From Komarekiella delphini-convector SJRDD-AB1 (GTDB taxonomy: Bacteria > Cyanobacteriota > Cyanobacteriia > Cyanobacteriales > Nostocaceae): a stretch of DNA of 64,000 nt. Both the position numbers and the translations under genes were made by a program. Within the stretch, counting starts at the first letter, position 1, and each line of letters opens with the position of its first letter. The notes beneath the pieces were generated by a model. It was not told the DNA's origin. It saw only the letters and a program-made list of their open reading frames with translations, and made no database searches. The stretch lies in contig NZ_VJXY01000007.1 of NCBI RefSeq assembly GCF_014831675.1, forward strand, positions 158,896-222,895. Direction: 5' to 3'. This document shows positions 36,739 through 45,394 of the stretch, piece by piece.

Positions 36739-37113
36739 CTAAGCTTTACGTTTTGATTGCTTGGATGTAGTGCTGATATTAGGGGGGTTTCTGTAAGCAT
36801 CACTTGCCTTTAGTTGTTGAAGTTTTATCCGCACCTCATAGTCATCAGTACTAACAATTGTTTCTAAATTTGCTATTCTTTGTTCTAACAGTTCTACCTG
36901 CTGCTGTTGCAAATATTTAGTTTGTAATCTTTTTTCATCAAAACGCCAAACAGCAATTGTTGCAACGGCTGCGCCACCAATAGCAGCTAAAGGAAGAATA
37001 GAACCACTTCTAGTAACAGCAGAAAGTGGAATACAAATTGTTAAAATGCCAACTGTAAGTCCCCAGATTCTTGTGGTAGCAGCTAACCTGATATCTTGCG
37101 ATTGTTTAGCCAT
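36739..37113 (-). CDS. Small membrane protein with coiled coil
   Basis: 124 aa. Two hydrophobic helices (about 15-32 and 38-56) are followed by a coiled-coil segment (KYLQQQQVELLEQRIANLETIV, split here at residues about 66-88) and a basic tail ending SKQSKRKA. Likely a conserved cyanobacterial inner-membrane protein of unknown role. No partner gene is obvious. Confidence 0.65.
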   Translation of the reverse strand: MAKQSQDIRLAATTRIWGLTVGILTICIPLSAVTRSGSILPLAAIGGAAVATIAVWRFDEKRLQTKYLQQQQVELLEQRIANLETIVSTDDYEVRIKLQQLKASDAYRNPPNISTTSKQSKRKA

Positions 37114-37371
37114 AAATTTATGTTTGAGGAGTTATTTGCTAGATTGGCACAACTGATGACAAAAATACTTCCTACAATGGTGTTAAGTATAATTGCTTTG
37201 TTATTTATTTTTTGTAATTATAATTACCAAGTTATTTTTTATTCCTGAGTTTTACGTGCTCAGTACGGAAAGTCAAAACGATTTTGTTTTTTTTAGTTTG
37301 AGCGCGATGAGCTACGTTCCGCTGGAAGCGATCGCAATCCTATTTGATACTATTTAAAAAATAATCCGACA

Positions 37372-37400
37372 GTAGAGACATTACGATGCAACGTCTCTAC
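37372..37400. repeat. 29-bp palindrome (copy 3, diverged)
   Basis: GTAGAGACATTACGATGCAAC then GTCTCTAC. The left arm carries changes (ATTAC for GTTGC). As at 9848-9876 it touches the stop codon of a leftward gene, here the YjbQ gene, so it may serve as that transcript's 3' hairpin. Confidence 0.85.
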
Positions 37401-37834
37401 TCTCCAGAAATTTGCAAAAATACGTTTCGTTTGCGAGGCCCATCCAACTCAAAAAATAATACAGATTGCCAAGTACCTAAAGCTAATTTTCCATCCACAA
37501 GGGGAATTACTTCACTTGTACTTAGCATCATTGCCATCAAGTGAGAGTGAGCATTTATCGGTTCATCTTCTGGAACATCCCTTAAATGCAGGTCATTGTG
37601 CAAGTATCGCTCTGACTCAGGTGCTAATTTCTGTAAGAATACCTTTACATCCTCTAATAATCTGACTTCATTTTCATTGATAGCTAAAGCTGTTGTGGTA
37701 TGTCGAGAAAATACTAAAATTTGTCCATTCTTAATCGATGTTGATGCAATAAAATCTTGAATTTGTGGTGTTATGTTATGAATATTAATTCCTTGTTCAG
37801 TTTCGATTTGGATTATTTTATTAATAATCGGCAT
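37397..37834 (-). CDS. YjbQ/UPF0047 family protein
   Basis: 145 aa. The conserved family block FSRHTTTALAINENEVRLLEDV is at about 42-63. The zinc-like His motif LHNDLHLRD is at about 78-86, with AHSHLMAMMLSTSEVIPL and LALGTWQSVLFFELDGPR following. Relatives show thiamine-phosphate-synthase-like activity in vitro, but the physiological substrate is unclear. The pattern is complete and the length standard. Confidence 0.9.
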   Translation of the reverse strand: MPIINKIIQIETEQGINIHNITPQIQDFIASTSIKNGQILVFSRHTTTALAINENEVRLLEDVKVFLQKLAPESERYLHNDLHLRDVPEDEPINAHSHLMAMMLSTSEVIPLVDGKLALGTWQSVLFFELDGPRKRNVFLQISGE

Positions 37835-37920
37835 TGCTTCAAATTTAAATTATGAATGTTATGAAAAGTAAGTAAATAAACGCTGGATAATAACTCTACG
37901 GATTTAATATTTACTCATCA

Positions 37921-39114
37921 CTAACTTCTCACTATAATTTGTAGACCTTTTACTAATCTGTCTATACCTTCTTTTACTGTCTCTTTTTGCAGTGCGCCGT
38001 ATGCAACGCGTAGGTAGCATCCCTTGTCCATGCCAAAGGTTGAACCTGGAATTACTGCTATTTTATGTTCTTTGATCAGTCTTTTAACTAATTCCAAAGC
38101 ATCCATCTGAGTATGAACTTTGAGGAAAAAATAGAAAGCACCATTGGCTGGGGTAATAGTACACAAGCCTTGTAGGCGGTTAAGAGATTCAAGTACTATT
38201 TGTCGAACTTGGGCAATTGCTCCTACATGACTCTGCAAATACTCATCTTTTGCTTGCAATGCCCCTAAAGCTGCATACTGAGAAACTACTGGCGGACAAA
38301 TCAAAATTGTATCCTGGACTTTTTTAATGGCAACAAGCAGGTGTTTGGGAATTACCATATAGCCGATGCGCCAACTGGCAAAACCATAAGCTTTGGAAAG
38401 GCTATAGAGGGAAATAGTGTATTTGCTGCTGCCAGTAAATGCCCCAGGGGAAACGTGTTTTACTCCGTTATAGGTAAAATATTCGTAGGCTTCATCGCTA
38501 ATATGATAAATGCCGCGAGTCCCTTCGGCACACCTTCGGTGAACGCCACAGATTTGATTTACTTGCTGCAATGCTGCTTCTGAATACATAACCCCAGTAG
38601 GATTATTCGGTGAAATTGTCACTATTGCTCGTGTTTTCGGGGTAATTGCTTGAGCGATCGCCTCTAGACGCAGTTGGTAATTTTCGTCTGTCTCCACTAA
38701 AACTGCACGACAACCTGCCATTGCGATCGCCATTTCGTGATTGAAATAATAAGGCGTATTGAGAATAATTTCATCACCTGGGGAAGTAATTGCCAGAATG
38801 GCATTCATAAACGCCATATTGCTTCCCGCCGTGACAACAATACAGTTTTCTTCATTGATTTCAATCTCGTTGAAGGCTGACAATTTTGCTGTCAGTGCAG
38901 CCAATAAAGGGGGAATTCCCTCAACTGCTTGATAAAGATTATTAGCAGGTTCAGCAAAGAATTTGGCTAAAAACTCAATTGCTGACTGTGGTGGACTATA
39001 AGAAACCACACCTTGTCCTAGAGAAATGGTTCCGGGAGAGTTTTTAATCAGTTCCCCAACCACAGGAATAATCGGCGACTGTACCGCTTGCATACGAGAG
39101 GTTAGAGATTCCAT
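37921..39114 (-). CDS. Class I/II PLP-dependent aminotransferase
   Basis: 397 aa. SPNNPTG is near 168-174, DEAYEYF near 207, and the PLP lysine is in SLSKAYGFASWRIGY (about 237-251). The C-terminal substrate Arg is in YLRVAYG. An aspartate/aromatic-type transaminase fold; substrate not determinable. Residues about 189-200 (GVHRRCAEGTRG) interrupt the usual QICRxxxIYHISDEAYEYF and are encoded by a palindromic repeat (CCCTTCGGCACACCTTCGG at 38521-38539), so an in-frame element insertion is likely. Confidence 0.92.
   Translation of the reverse strand: MESLTSRMQAVQSPIIPVVGELIKNSPGTISLGQGVVSYSPPQSAIEFLAKFFAEPANNLYQAVEGIPPLLAALTAKLSAFNEIEINEENCIVVTAGSNMAFMNAILAITSPGDEIILNTPYYFNHEMAIAMAGCRAVLVETDENYQLRLEAIAQAITPKTRAIVTISPNNPTGVMYSEAALQQVNQICGVHRRCAEGTRGIYHISDEAYEYFTYNGVKHVSPGAFTGSSKYTISLYSLSKAYGFASWRIGYMVIPKHLLVAIKKVQDTILICPPVVSQYAALGALQAKDEYLQSHVGAIAQVRQIVLESLNRLQGLCTITPANGAFYFFLKVHTQMDALELVKRLIKEHKIAVIPGSTFGMDKGCYLRVAYGALQKETVKEGIDRLVKGLQIIVRS
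38517..38549. repeat. Palindromic repeat inside the aminotransferase gene
   Basis: CCCTTCGGCACACCTTCGGTGAACGCC. The direct repeat CCTTCGG and inverted CACCTTCGGTG are typical of the intergenic palindromes of this genome. It adds about 10 codons in frame without disrupting translation. Confidence 0.6.
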
Positions 39115-39221
39115 GCGATCGTGTTAACTAAATTCTTGCGAGCCGATTTTGTAATACGTAGAGCAACCAGCTGAAACTCAGCCATTCAAGCCTATTTCCT
39201 GTTCTCGCGATCGCTCTTTAA

Positions 39222-40604
39222 CTAAATAGTTGCCAAACTCCGAAGAGACTCTTGAGGCGCACGTTTTCCTGTAATTAGCATCTGAACGCCACGAGCAGGT
39301 GCAAGGGTAACACCTCGGCGGCGAGGTACTTCTGGTTGATTCTCAGCCCGTGCGAGTTGATAGCGTGACAGGATAGTCGCTAATACTAGCTTCATTTCAA
39401 ACACAGCTAAAGCTTCGCCCAAACAGCGGCGCACACCACCACCAAAGGGGATGAATTCATAAGGAGAAAATTGACGCTCTAGAAAACGTTCTGGCTTGAA
39501 CTGCTTTGGTTCTGGATATAAATCTTCGCGCTGATGAGTGAGATACACGCAGCCGACTACGATTTTACCAGGCTCTAAAGAATGTCCTAGTAGTTCCACA
39601 GGTTCCTGTACAATCCTCGGAAATGTCAACATAGCAACCGGGTGAATCCGCAAGGTTTCATTACAGACAGCGGTGAGATAAGGCAACCGGAAAATGCTCA
39701 TGGGATCTGGTGAATCACCAAGGGTATCCAATTCTTGAAGCAGTTTTTCGCGGACTTCGGGTTGTTGATGAACCCAGTACAATGACCAAGCCATTGCTGT
39801 TGCAGTGGTTTCATATCCAGCAAACAATAAAGTCATCAACTCATCGCGCAACTCCTGATCTGTCATTGAGTTTCCAGCTTCATCGTGAGCTGACATCAAC
39901 AATGAGAGGATATCGATCCGATTTGCATCGTTGTTCCTTCGGCGTTCAGCAATTACAGCGTAGAGCATTTTATCAAGTTTTTGCCGATCCCGTAAAAACT
40001 TACCCCAGGGACTCCAAGCTCCTAAATCTTTTTGCAGGAAGGGAAAAAATAAAAAACTAGAAGTAAAAGGTGAGCGAAACAGATCCGCCATTAACGCTAA
40101 TCCCTGCTTGAGTTGTTGGCTCTGTTCTCCCTCATGCACACCAAAAACCGTTTGTAAGATGACTTGTAAGGAAATATCTTGTGTAGCGCTACGTGCAGAA
40201 AAGGGTTTATCTGTGGGTAACTGATTGAATACTTTTTCTGTAATGTTACAAATTAACTCACCGTAACCTCGCATTCGATCGCCATGAAAAGAAGGCATTA
40301 CTAGTTTTCGCCGCCGTCTATGGCGATCGCCTTCCAGCATAATAATTGAGTGGTCTCCGAGTAAGGGTTGCAATATTTTGTTTTCTTTACCAAGGGCAGC
40401 AAACTTCTTGCGATCATTAGTTAAAAGTTCTTGCTGTCCTTCAGGATGGTTCACGAATACCAGGGTGTTTCCAAAACCAATTACATTAGCAGTAAACAGG
40501 TCAGGATATTGTTGGGCTGCACTCTCCATATATTTTACAGGGTCAGCAACCCATTGGATTTTCTGAAGAAAGGAGGGAGTTTTAAGAGGATTGAGTGCTT
40601 GCAT
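39222..40604 (-). CDS. Cytochrome P450 (CYP110-like)
   Basis: 460 aa, soluble form without an N-terminal anchor. I-helix oxygen-activation motif LLFAGYETTATAM (about 255-267). K-helix ETLR (about 315). Heme-ligand loop FIPFGGGVRRCLGEALA with the axial Cys near 404. The closest family known to me from heterocystous cyanobacteria is CYP110, for which fatty-acid/alkane or terpenoid hydroxylation has been reported. No terpene synthase is adjacent, so the substrate is open. No ferredoxin gene in the neighbourhood. Confidence 0.93.
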   Translation of the reverse strand: MQALNPLKTPSFLQKIQWVADPVKYMESAAQQYPDLFTANVIGFGNTLVFVNHPEGQQELLTNDRKKFAALGKENKILQPLLGDHSIIMLEGDRHRRRRKLVMPSFHGDRMRGYGELICNITEKVFNQLPTDKPFSARSATQDISLQVILQTVFGVHEGEQSQQLKQGLALMADLFRSPFTSSFLFFPFLQKDLGAWSPWGKFLRDRQKLDKMLYAVIAERRRNNDANRIDILSLLMSAHDEAGNSMTDQELRDELMTLLFAGYETTATAMAWSLYWVHQQPEVREKLLQELDTLGDSPDPMSIFRLPYLTAVCNETLRIHPVAMLTFPRIVQEPVELLGHSLEPGKIVVGCVYLTHQREDLYPEPKQFKPERFLERQFSPYEFIPFGGGVRRCLGEALAVFEMKLVLATILSRYQLARAENQPEVPRRRGVTLAPARGVQMLITGKRAPQESLRSLATI

Positions 40605-40708
40605 TTGATTTTTAGTTCCGAAGTTATTATCAATAACAGTTTGAACTCATGCTTATGCTAACTATGCAGTGTAGCTTTCAGGTTTACAAGCTTCATCATT
40701 CCTTTGAC

Positions 40709-41275
40709 TCAGCTTGGTTTTTGAGTTTTCATTTGGCGGTAAATAGCTGCGATGTTGCGAGCATCATCAATACCGCGATGATGTGTGCCTTTTAATTCTA
40801 TTCCTAATTCATTAAGAGCTAGTGCCATACCATATCTTTTAGACACACCAAGGTATTCTGAAAATTCTTCTTTGATATTGATGTGTTCGGAACCAAAAGG
40901 ATAAGGGACATTGTGAAATGCACAATCTTGAATAAATTGCTTTTTGTCGTAGTTACCCCAAGAACAGAAAACATAGTGGGGAAATGATGAATAAATCCAT
41001 TCTTTGAAATTAGAAATTACCTCTGGAAATCGTGATGCTTGGTCAACATCTTGTTGCTGAATACTAGTTAATTCGGTGCAAAAAGCTGTTAACTGCGGGT
41101 GTCTCACAGGTTGGATAAATTGTTGAAACTCTGAATCAATTTCCCATGTGGCTCGATTGAGCATTACCGCACCAATTTCGATGATTTCCATTTCGTGCCT
41201 GGGAATAGTCCCATTGTTACAGCAAGTCGCTTCCAGATCGACTATTAAATAATAGTGAGATCTTTTAGTTTCCAT
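40709..41275 (-). CDS. DEDDh 3'-5' exonuclease (ERI1/KapD-like)
   Basis: 188 aa single exonuclease domain. ExoI motif VDLEATCC (residues 12-19), with the D-x-E pair at 13 and 15. ExoII is around SWGNYDKKQF, and ExoIII is HRGIDDARNIA with catalytic His and Asp (about 166-176). The TCC and IPRHEMEIIEIGAVML signature resembles the ERI1/PRNIP/KapD branch that trims structured RNA. Function in cyanobacteria unknown. Confidence 0.9.
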   Translation of the reverse strand: METKRSHYYLIVDLEATCCNNGTIPRHEMEIIEIGAVMLNRATWEIDSEFQQFIQPVRHPQLTAFCTELTSIQQQDVDQASRFPEVISNFKEWIYSSFPHYVFCSWGNYDKKQFIQDCAFHNVPYPFGSEHINIKEEFSEYLGVSKRYGMALALNELGIELKGTHHRGIDDARNIAAIYRQMKTQKPS

Positions 41276-41308
41276 ATTAAAGAGTTGGACTGTTTAAATA
41301 TAAAGAAT

Positions 41309-41770
41309 TTAGGCTGATGGAAAAGGTTTGAGCCAGCCAAGTTGGATAGCGGTATCGAGAGCGATCGCCCCCACTATAAACCACAATACACTTTCAAGAG
41401 CCAGCACAAAACAAGGTAAAACTTTGTTGGCAGAAGTTAACCCAAGTTCTACCTGGGTTAGTCCCCGCACCAAGCCAAAAGCTAGCACACCACCAGCTTT
41501 GAGTTGAGGATTTTTGTCAGAACGGATGATATAGCGGTAGGTAACACCAAACAGCAAGCCAGAGAAGGAAGCAACTGCACAACTCACCCACCAGTGCCAA
41601 TTGGCATCTATTTGCAGACTTGCGAGTATTTTAAAATACTTTGCTAGTACTAGAGTATTCACAAGACTGGTAATGATGAAGGCGAAACACAGAGATAAAC
41701 CCCCAACAATTCCGGCTTTGAGGGATTCTAAACGTTCTGCCATCAGTTGAATATCTAAATTTTCGTTCAC
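41309..41770 (-). CDS. Conserved membrane protein
   Basis: 153 aa. A short acidic cytosolic N-terminus (MNENLDIQLMAERLESLKAG) precedes about four membrane helices (22-45, 62-80, 92-110, 118-140). The pattern AERLESLKAGIVGGLSL and GAIALDTAIQLGWLKPF suggests a conserved cyanobacterial/chloroplast family of unknown role. It lies 33 nt downstream of nothing obvious on its strand and 180 nt from divergent petN. Confidence 0.7.
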   Translation of the reverse strand: MNENLDIQLMAERLESLKAGIVGGLSLCFAFIITSLVNTLVLAKYFKILASLQIDANWHWWVSCAVASFSGLLFGVTYRYIIRSDKNPQLKAGGVLAFGLVRGLTQVELGLTSANKVLPCFVLALESVLWFIVGAIALDTAIQLGWLKPFPSA

Positions 41771-41949
41771 TTAACATCTCACATATATGAAAGCATTGGG
41801 CATTGGAAATTGGGCATGGGGAATTGAAAACAGACAAAGTAGGACTTATTCAATAATTTCTTCCAGTCCCCAGTCCCTAATCCCTAGTACCCAATCCCCA
41901 GTATGATAAATATTAGAGACGTTTTGTAAATGAATTCAAAAGTGGGACT

Positions 41950-42039
41950 ATGGCAATATTGACACTGGGTTGGGTATCACTCTTGGTTGTGTTCACTTGG
42001 TCAATTGCAATGGTAGTTTGGGGACGTAACGGACTGTAA
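41950..42039 (+). CDS. petN: Cytochrome b6-f complex subunit VIII (PetN)
   Basis: 29 aa: [15 protein letters not shown], then [14 protein letters not shown]. This is the universally conserved PetN sequence: one membrane helix ending WGRNGL. PetN is one of the four small single-helix subunits surrounding the cytochrome b6-f dimer and is needed for its stability in electron transfer between the photosystems. Too short for routine ORF calling. A second tiny gene follows after only 4 nt, suggesting an operon, and a perfect hairpin closes it. Confidence 0.97.
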   Translation: MAILTLGWVSLLVVFTWSIAMVVWGRNGL

Positions 42040-42043
42040 AGGT

Positions 42044-42205
42044 ATGGTGGAAAGTCCATTCCTGAGTATTTTGGCTTTACTTGCCGTAGTGCTGCTGGTA
42101 GTAGTAACTGGTGGTATTGGTTATTTAACACTGGCAGATTGGCGCGATCGCCGGCGTCGAGATGAAGAAAAACGAATCACCCGCAGCACTCCTAAGCGGC
42201 GATAA
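42044..42205 (+). CDS. 53-aa single-helix membrane protein downstream of petN
   Basis: Begins MVESPFLSILALLAVVLL, continues with the rest of one membrane helix (to about 30), then ADWRDRRRRDEEKRITRS. The ATG lies 4 nt after the petN stop, and the last bases of petN supply a GTAAAGG-type ribosome site. The highly basic C-terminal tail with N-terminal helix implies a thylakoid or plasma membrane protein with a cytosolic RNA/protein-binding-like tail. No known function; co-transcription with petN suggests a role near the b6-f complex (inference). Confidence 0.8.
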   Translation: MVESPFLSILALLAVVLLVVVTGGIGYLTLADWRDRRRRDEEKRITRSTPKRR

Positions 42206-42229
42206 TTCGCCCACGGTTAAACAATCTTT

Positions 42230-42260
42230 TATAGGGACACGATTTTATCGTGTCCCTATA
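42230..42260 (+). terminator. Perfect hairpin ending the petN operon
   Basis: TATAGGGACACGAT-TTT-ATCGTGTCCCTATA, a 14-bp perfect stem, followed by TTGTTTTATTT. It is a strong candidate intrinsic terminator, 25 nt past the 53-aa gene. Its palindrome design is like the GTAGAGACGTTGC family in this genome. Confidence 0.75.
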
Positions 42261-42468
42261 TTGTTTTATTTACTACCAAAAAGCAGACGATGTCTAGTTA
42301 AGCTTCTCTACGAGATGCTAGGCGTAGCTTGCTTCCCCAAAGGGATATGCCTAGGCTTTTTCTAACGAACAACCGCAAAGGTGCGAAAATCGGTAAGCTA
42401 CGCTAACGCACAGTATAAACGCAATAATTTTATTAACATGAGTAATATCAGCGGCTCAATGAATTTAT

Positions 42469-42720
42469 ATGGAAACAAAAGAAATTCTTCAAGCACTCTA
42501 AAACCTGAGTATCAGCGATCGCTTGAAGATAGCTGAATCAGCATTCCAACTGGTTCTTCAAGAACAAAACTCACTTACAAAAGATCAGCAAAAACGCCAA
42601 TTGGTACTAGCAGCAATAACAGCTATTGCAGACTATGAACTTGGTAGTGAATTAAATATATTTTATGACTTAGAGGGAGAAGATTTTTGCGACTATCCAG
42701 GTAAACTCAGAATCACTTAA
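42469..42720 (+). pseudogene. Antitoxin-like small protein gene with early nonsense codon
   Basis: ATG 42469 reads METKEILQAL, hits TAA 42499-42501, and the same frame continues NLSISDRLKIAESAFQLVLQ and on through QEQNSLTKDQQKRQLVLAAITAIADYELGSELN. This is the layout of a small cyanobacterial antitoxin-like family (MTTKELLQAxxNLSxxDRLxIAExAL...EDY...L..F..LDGEDF). The stop therefore truncates it. A TTG at 42523 could allow re-initiation of a 65-residue product. No toxin gene follows, so the module is probably dead. Confidence 0.65.
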
Positions 42721-42870
42721 TGGAGATTTTGCAATCGCCTTTTTTAACGAAGCTTTCTAAGCACAGAGAACACAAAGGAAGAAGAGGAGTGATCGCACGG
42801 TGGAGATTTTGCAGGCGATCGCTTTTTTATCTTACCCAAAGGCGCAAAGGAAGAAGGGGAGTGATTACGG
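42721..42870 (+). repeat. Imperfect ~75-bp tandem duplication
   Basis: Unit 1 (42721-42800) and unit 2 (42801-42870) both read TGGAGATTTTGCA...CGATCGC-like...CACAAAGGAAGAAG...GAGTGATCG/TTACGG. Conserved pieces: TGGAGATTTTGCA, AAAGGAAGAAG, GGAGTGAT. No protein evidence. Confidence 0.75.
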
Positions 42871-42918
42871 TTGTTATAAAGGTACAATTAGGTGATCGCA
42901 CGAACTACAACAGCCAGA

Positions 42919-43830
42919 TCAAAAGTGAGACAGAATACTAAGAAACGTTTTAGGAAAACATATTGGGCCAGATGCTATTCCCCAACCGACGATAGCAGGT
43001 AGATGACCTTCTGTTGCACTATCAGTAAAATTTAGTGCAGGAAAACAAGTATTCCATCCTAAATGCTCGCAAAAATGCTGCCATTCTTCATTTTGAATGT
43101 TATTAATATCAATCTCAAAATTATCTGTAATATTTTGCCAAATACACTTTTGAATGCTGTATCCAAAGCGCCCATTACTGTATTTATACCATAGATAATT
43201 TATATAATTTAAGTCTGAAAATTTGATGTTTTTTATATTTGCTTCGTTTATCCAATAACCATCTGGAGAATTTTCTGAGCCGCATAAATTTAGCAAGATA
43301 GCAAAAGTTTCTTTATCGGCTTTTTCCCATTGTTGAGCAGCTAGGAATTTTTCTAATTCACTAAAATCAGTATCGAAGATTTCAAATAAATGAGTAACAT
43401 GGTTCCTCGTTTGTGATTGCAATGTAAAGAGATATTGGTAATCTTGATATTCTATAACTTCGCCTGTCCTAATCCACAAAAAGCTTCGTTTTTTGCGTCT
43501 TTTAAATTCATTATTGTTCTCTAGTACCCACATATAAAGGCTGTCTTTTTGGAATTGAATAGATAAAATATGAGATTCAATATCTAAATCAAGAGAAAAT
43601 TGATTAGCCGTAATAATCTTATATTTTTGAATAGTTTTTGAATGATAATTTATTTTTTTAGGTTGCTCGTAGAACTGATATTCATCAGCAGCATAGGAAA
43701 ATTTCATTAATGACCATAGTTCTATCGGCTCTAAATCTTCCTTGCTTAGATCATCTGTAGAAACAAATGCAACGATAGGAGCATCGCCTTCCATCCCAAT
43801 TTGAATTATTTTTATTCCATCATTTCTCAA
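42919..43830 (-). CDS. GUN4-domain protein with unknown N-terminal domain
   Basis: 303 aa. The C-terminal ~145 residues are a GUN4 domain: LEKFLAAQQWEKADKETFAI, then LWYKYSNGRFGYSIQKCIW, then EGHLPAIVGWGI. GUN4 in its classical form binds protoporphyrin and Mg-protoporphyrin and stimulates Mg-chelatase. The many cyanobacterial GUN4-domain proteins with other fused domains are thought to be sensors. The N-terminal ~150 residues are beta-rich and unrecognised. Low GC, isolated by repeats on the left and by the pntB terminator on the right. Likely not the housekeeping Gun4, which is shorter. Confidence 0.85.
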   Translation of the reverse strand: MRNDGIKIIQIGMEGDAPIVAFVSTDDLSKEDLEPIELWSLMKFSYAADEYQFYEQPKKINYHSKTIQKYKIITANQFSLDLDIESHILSIQFQKDSLYMWVLENNNEFKRRKKRSFLWIRTGEVIEYQDYQYLFTLQSQTRNHVTHLFEIFDTDFSELEKFLAAQQWEKADKETFAILLNLCGSENSPDGYWINEANIKNIKFSDLNYINYLWYKYSNGRFGYSIQKCIWQNITDNFEIDINNIQNEEWQHFCEHLGWNTCFPALNFTDSATEGHLPAIVGWGIASGPICFPKTFLSILSHF

Positions 43831-43902
43831 GCCTATCTCTAAAAATTCACATTCATTAAAAAATAAAACATGCTATTTACAATCGGCATAAATAATATTC
43901 CT

Positions 43903-43946
43903 ACAATAATAAAACAAAACCCTACCCAGTTATAAACTAGGTAGGG
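43903..43946 (-). terminator. pntB terminator
   Basis: On the minus strand, CCCTACC-x-AGTT pairs with AACT-x-GGTAGGG around a 3-nt loop (43920-43946), followed by TTTTGTTTTATTATTG (43919-43903). It is a textbook intrinsic terminator about 42 nt after the pntB stop. Confidence 0.85.
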
Positions 43947-43987
43947 AAGTTATAGCCAGTAATGGCTAAAATAAAATTTAAAATTTC

Positions 43988-45394
43988 TTAAAGCTGCTTC
44001 ACCTCAGAAACCAACTTCGACACCATATCCTTAGCGCTACCAAAAAGCATCGTAGTTTTATCCTTGTAGAACAACTCATTATCTACACCGGCAAAACCCG
44101 TACTCATCCCGCGCTTAATCACAATTGTCTGTTTTGCCCGATCCACTTCCAAAATTGGCATACCATAAATCGGGCTGTTGCTATCACTCCGCGCCGCTGG
44201 ATTCACCACATCATTTGCCCCAATCACTAAAGCTACATCAGCTTGCTCAAACTGGGGATTAATATCATCCATATCATACAACTGCGTATAGGGCACATTT
44301 GCCTCAGCCAGCAATACATTCATGTGCCCTGGCATTCTCCCAGCAACGGGGTGAATGGCGTACTTGACATCAACGCCCATCCGTTCTAATTGATCTGACA
44401 ATTCCCGCACACTATGTTGCGCTTGGGCAACAGCCATCCCATAACCAGGAACAATTACCACAGAACGGGCATAACCCAACATCATCGCCCCTTCTTCGGG
44501 ATCGATGCTGCGGACGGTTTGATCGGTTGCACCACCACTACTAGCAGCAGCACCACCACCAGATCCCGTGCCAAAAGCGCTGAATAGCACACTAAATAGA
44601 GAGCGGTTCATCGCCTTACACATAATTTCGGTAAGGATTAATCCAGATGCTCCTACCAAAGCACCAGCGATGATCAACATATTGTTCATCACCACGAACC
44701 CAGCCGCCGCCGCCGCCACACCTGACAACGAGTTCAACAGCGAAATTACCACCGGCATATCGCCACCACCAATGGGGATGACGAACATTACACCCAACAC
44801 TAGGGAAACAGCAACCACTGCTAAGAATATGGGTAAGCTATCCGGTGTGATGATTAAGTAGGCGCTACCTACTACATAAGCACCCAGAAGCAACAAGTTA
44901 AATGGTTGCTGGAAAGGAAATGTAATTGGTGAACCGCTGATTAAACCTTGCAATTTCGCAAAGGCGAGAAAACTACCTGTGAAGGTAACACCACCGATTA
45001 ACACATCCAACAGCATGGAAATGTTGACATCTAACGGTATTGGTTGAGAACTATCCAGTAACCGCCAGAATTCTGCAACGGCAACTAATGCCGAAGCTGC
45101 ACCGCCCAAACCGTTGAGTAAACCCACCATTTGGGGCATTTCGGTCATTTGGACTTTGTAGGCAACGATCGCACCAATCCCTGAACCAATCGCTAAGCCC
45201 AACAATATCATCTCGTAATTCAACACATGCTGATCCAGCATTGTCGCTGCGATCGCCAGCAGCATCCCCACAGCCGCGATAACATTACCGTTCCGCGCTG
45301 TAGCAGGTGATCCCAGCTTTTTCAAACCCAAGATGAATAAGGATGCAGCGACTAAATACGTCAGCTGAATGCCAGTTGGTAAAAAGTCGCTCAC
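43988..45394 (-). CDS. pntB: NAD(P) transhydrogenase subunit beta
   Basis: 468 aa. About eight to nine membrane helices span residues 1-275. A Gly/Ser/Ala-rich linker (GTGSGGGAAASSGGA) leads to the NADP(H)-binding dIII domain, with GYGMAVAQAQHSV and DVALVIGANDVVNPAARSD. It translocates protons while transferring hydride between NADH and NADP+. Its start overlaps pntA2 stop by 4 nt (ATGA type). Last gene of the operon; the following terminator is clear. Confidence 0.97.
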   Translation of the reverse strand: MSDFLPTGIQLTYLVAASLFILGLKKLGSPATARNGNVIAAVGMLLAIAATMLDQHVLNYEMILLGLAIGSGIGAIVAYKVQMTEMPQMVGLLNGLGGAASALVAVAEFWRLLDSSQPIPLDVNISMLLDVLIGGVTFTGSFLAFAKLQGLISGSPITFPFQQPFNLLLLGAYVVGSAYLIITPDSLPIFLAVVAVSLVLGVMFVIPIGGGDMPVVISLLNSLSGVAAAAAGFVVMNNMLIIAGALVGASGLILTEIMCKAMNRSLFSVLFSAFGTGSGGGAAASSGGATDQTVRSIDPEEGAMMLGYARSVVIVPGYGMAVAQAQHSVRELSDQLERMGVDVKYAIHPVAGRMPGHMNVLLAEANVPYTQLYDMDDINPQFEQADVALVIGANDVVNPAARSDSNSPIYGMPILEVDRAKQTIVIKRGMSTGFAGVDNELFYKDKTTMLFGSAKDMVSKLVSEVKQL

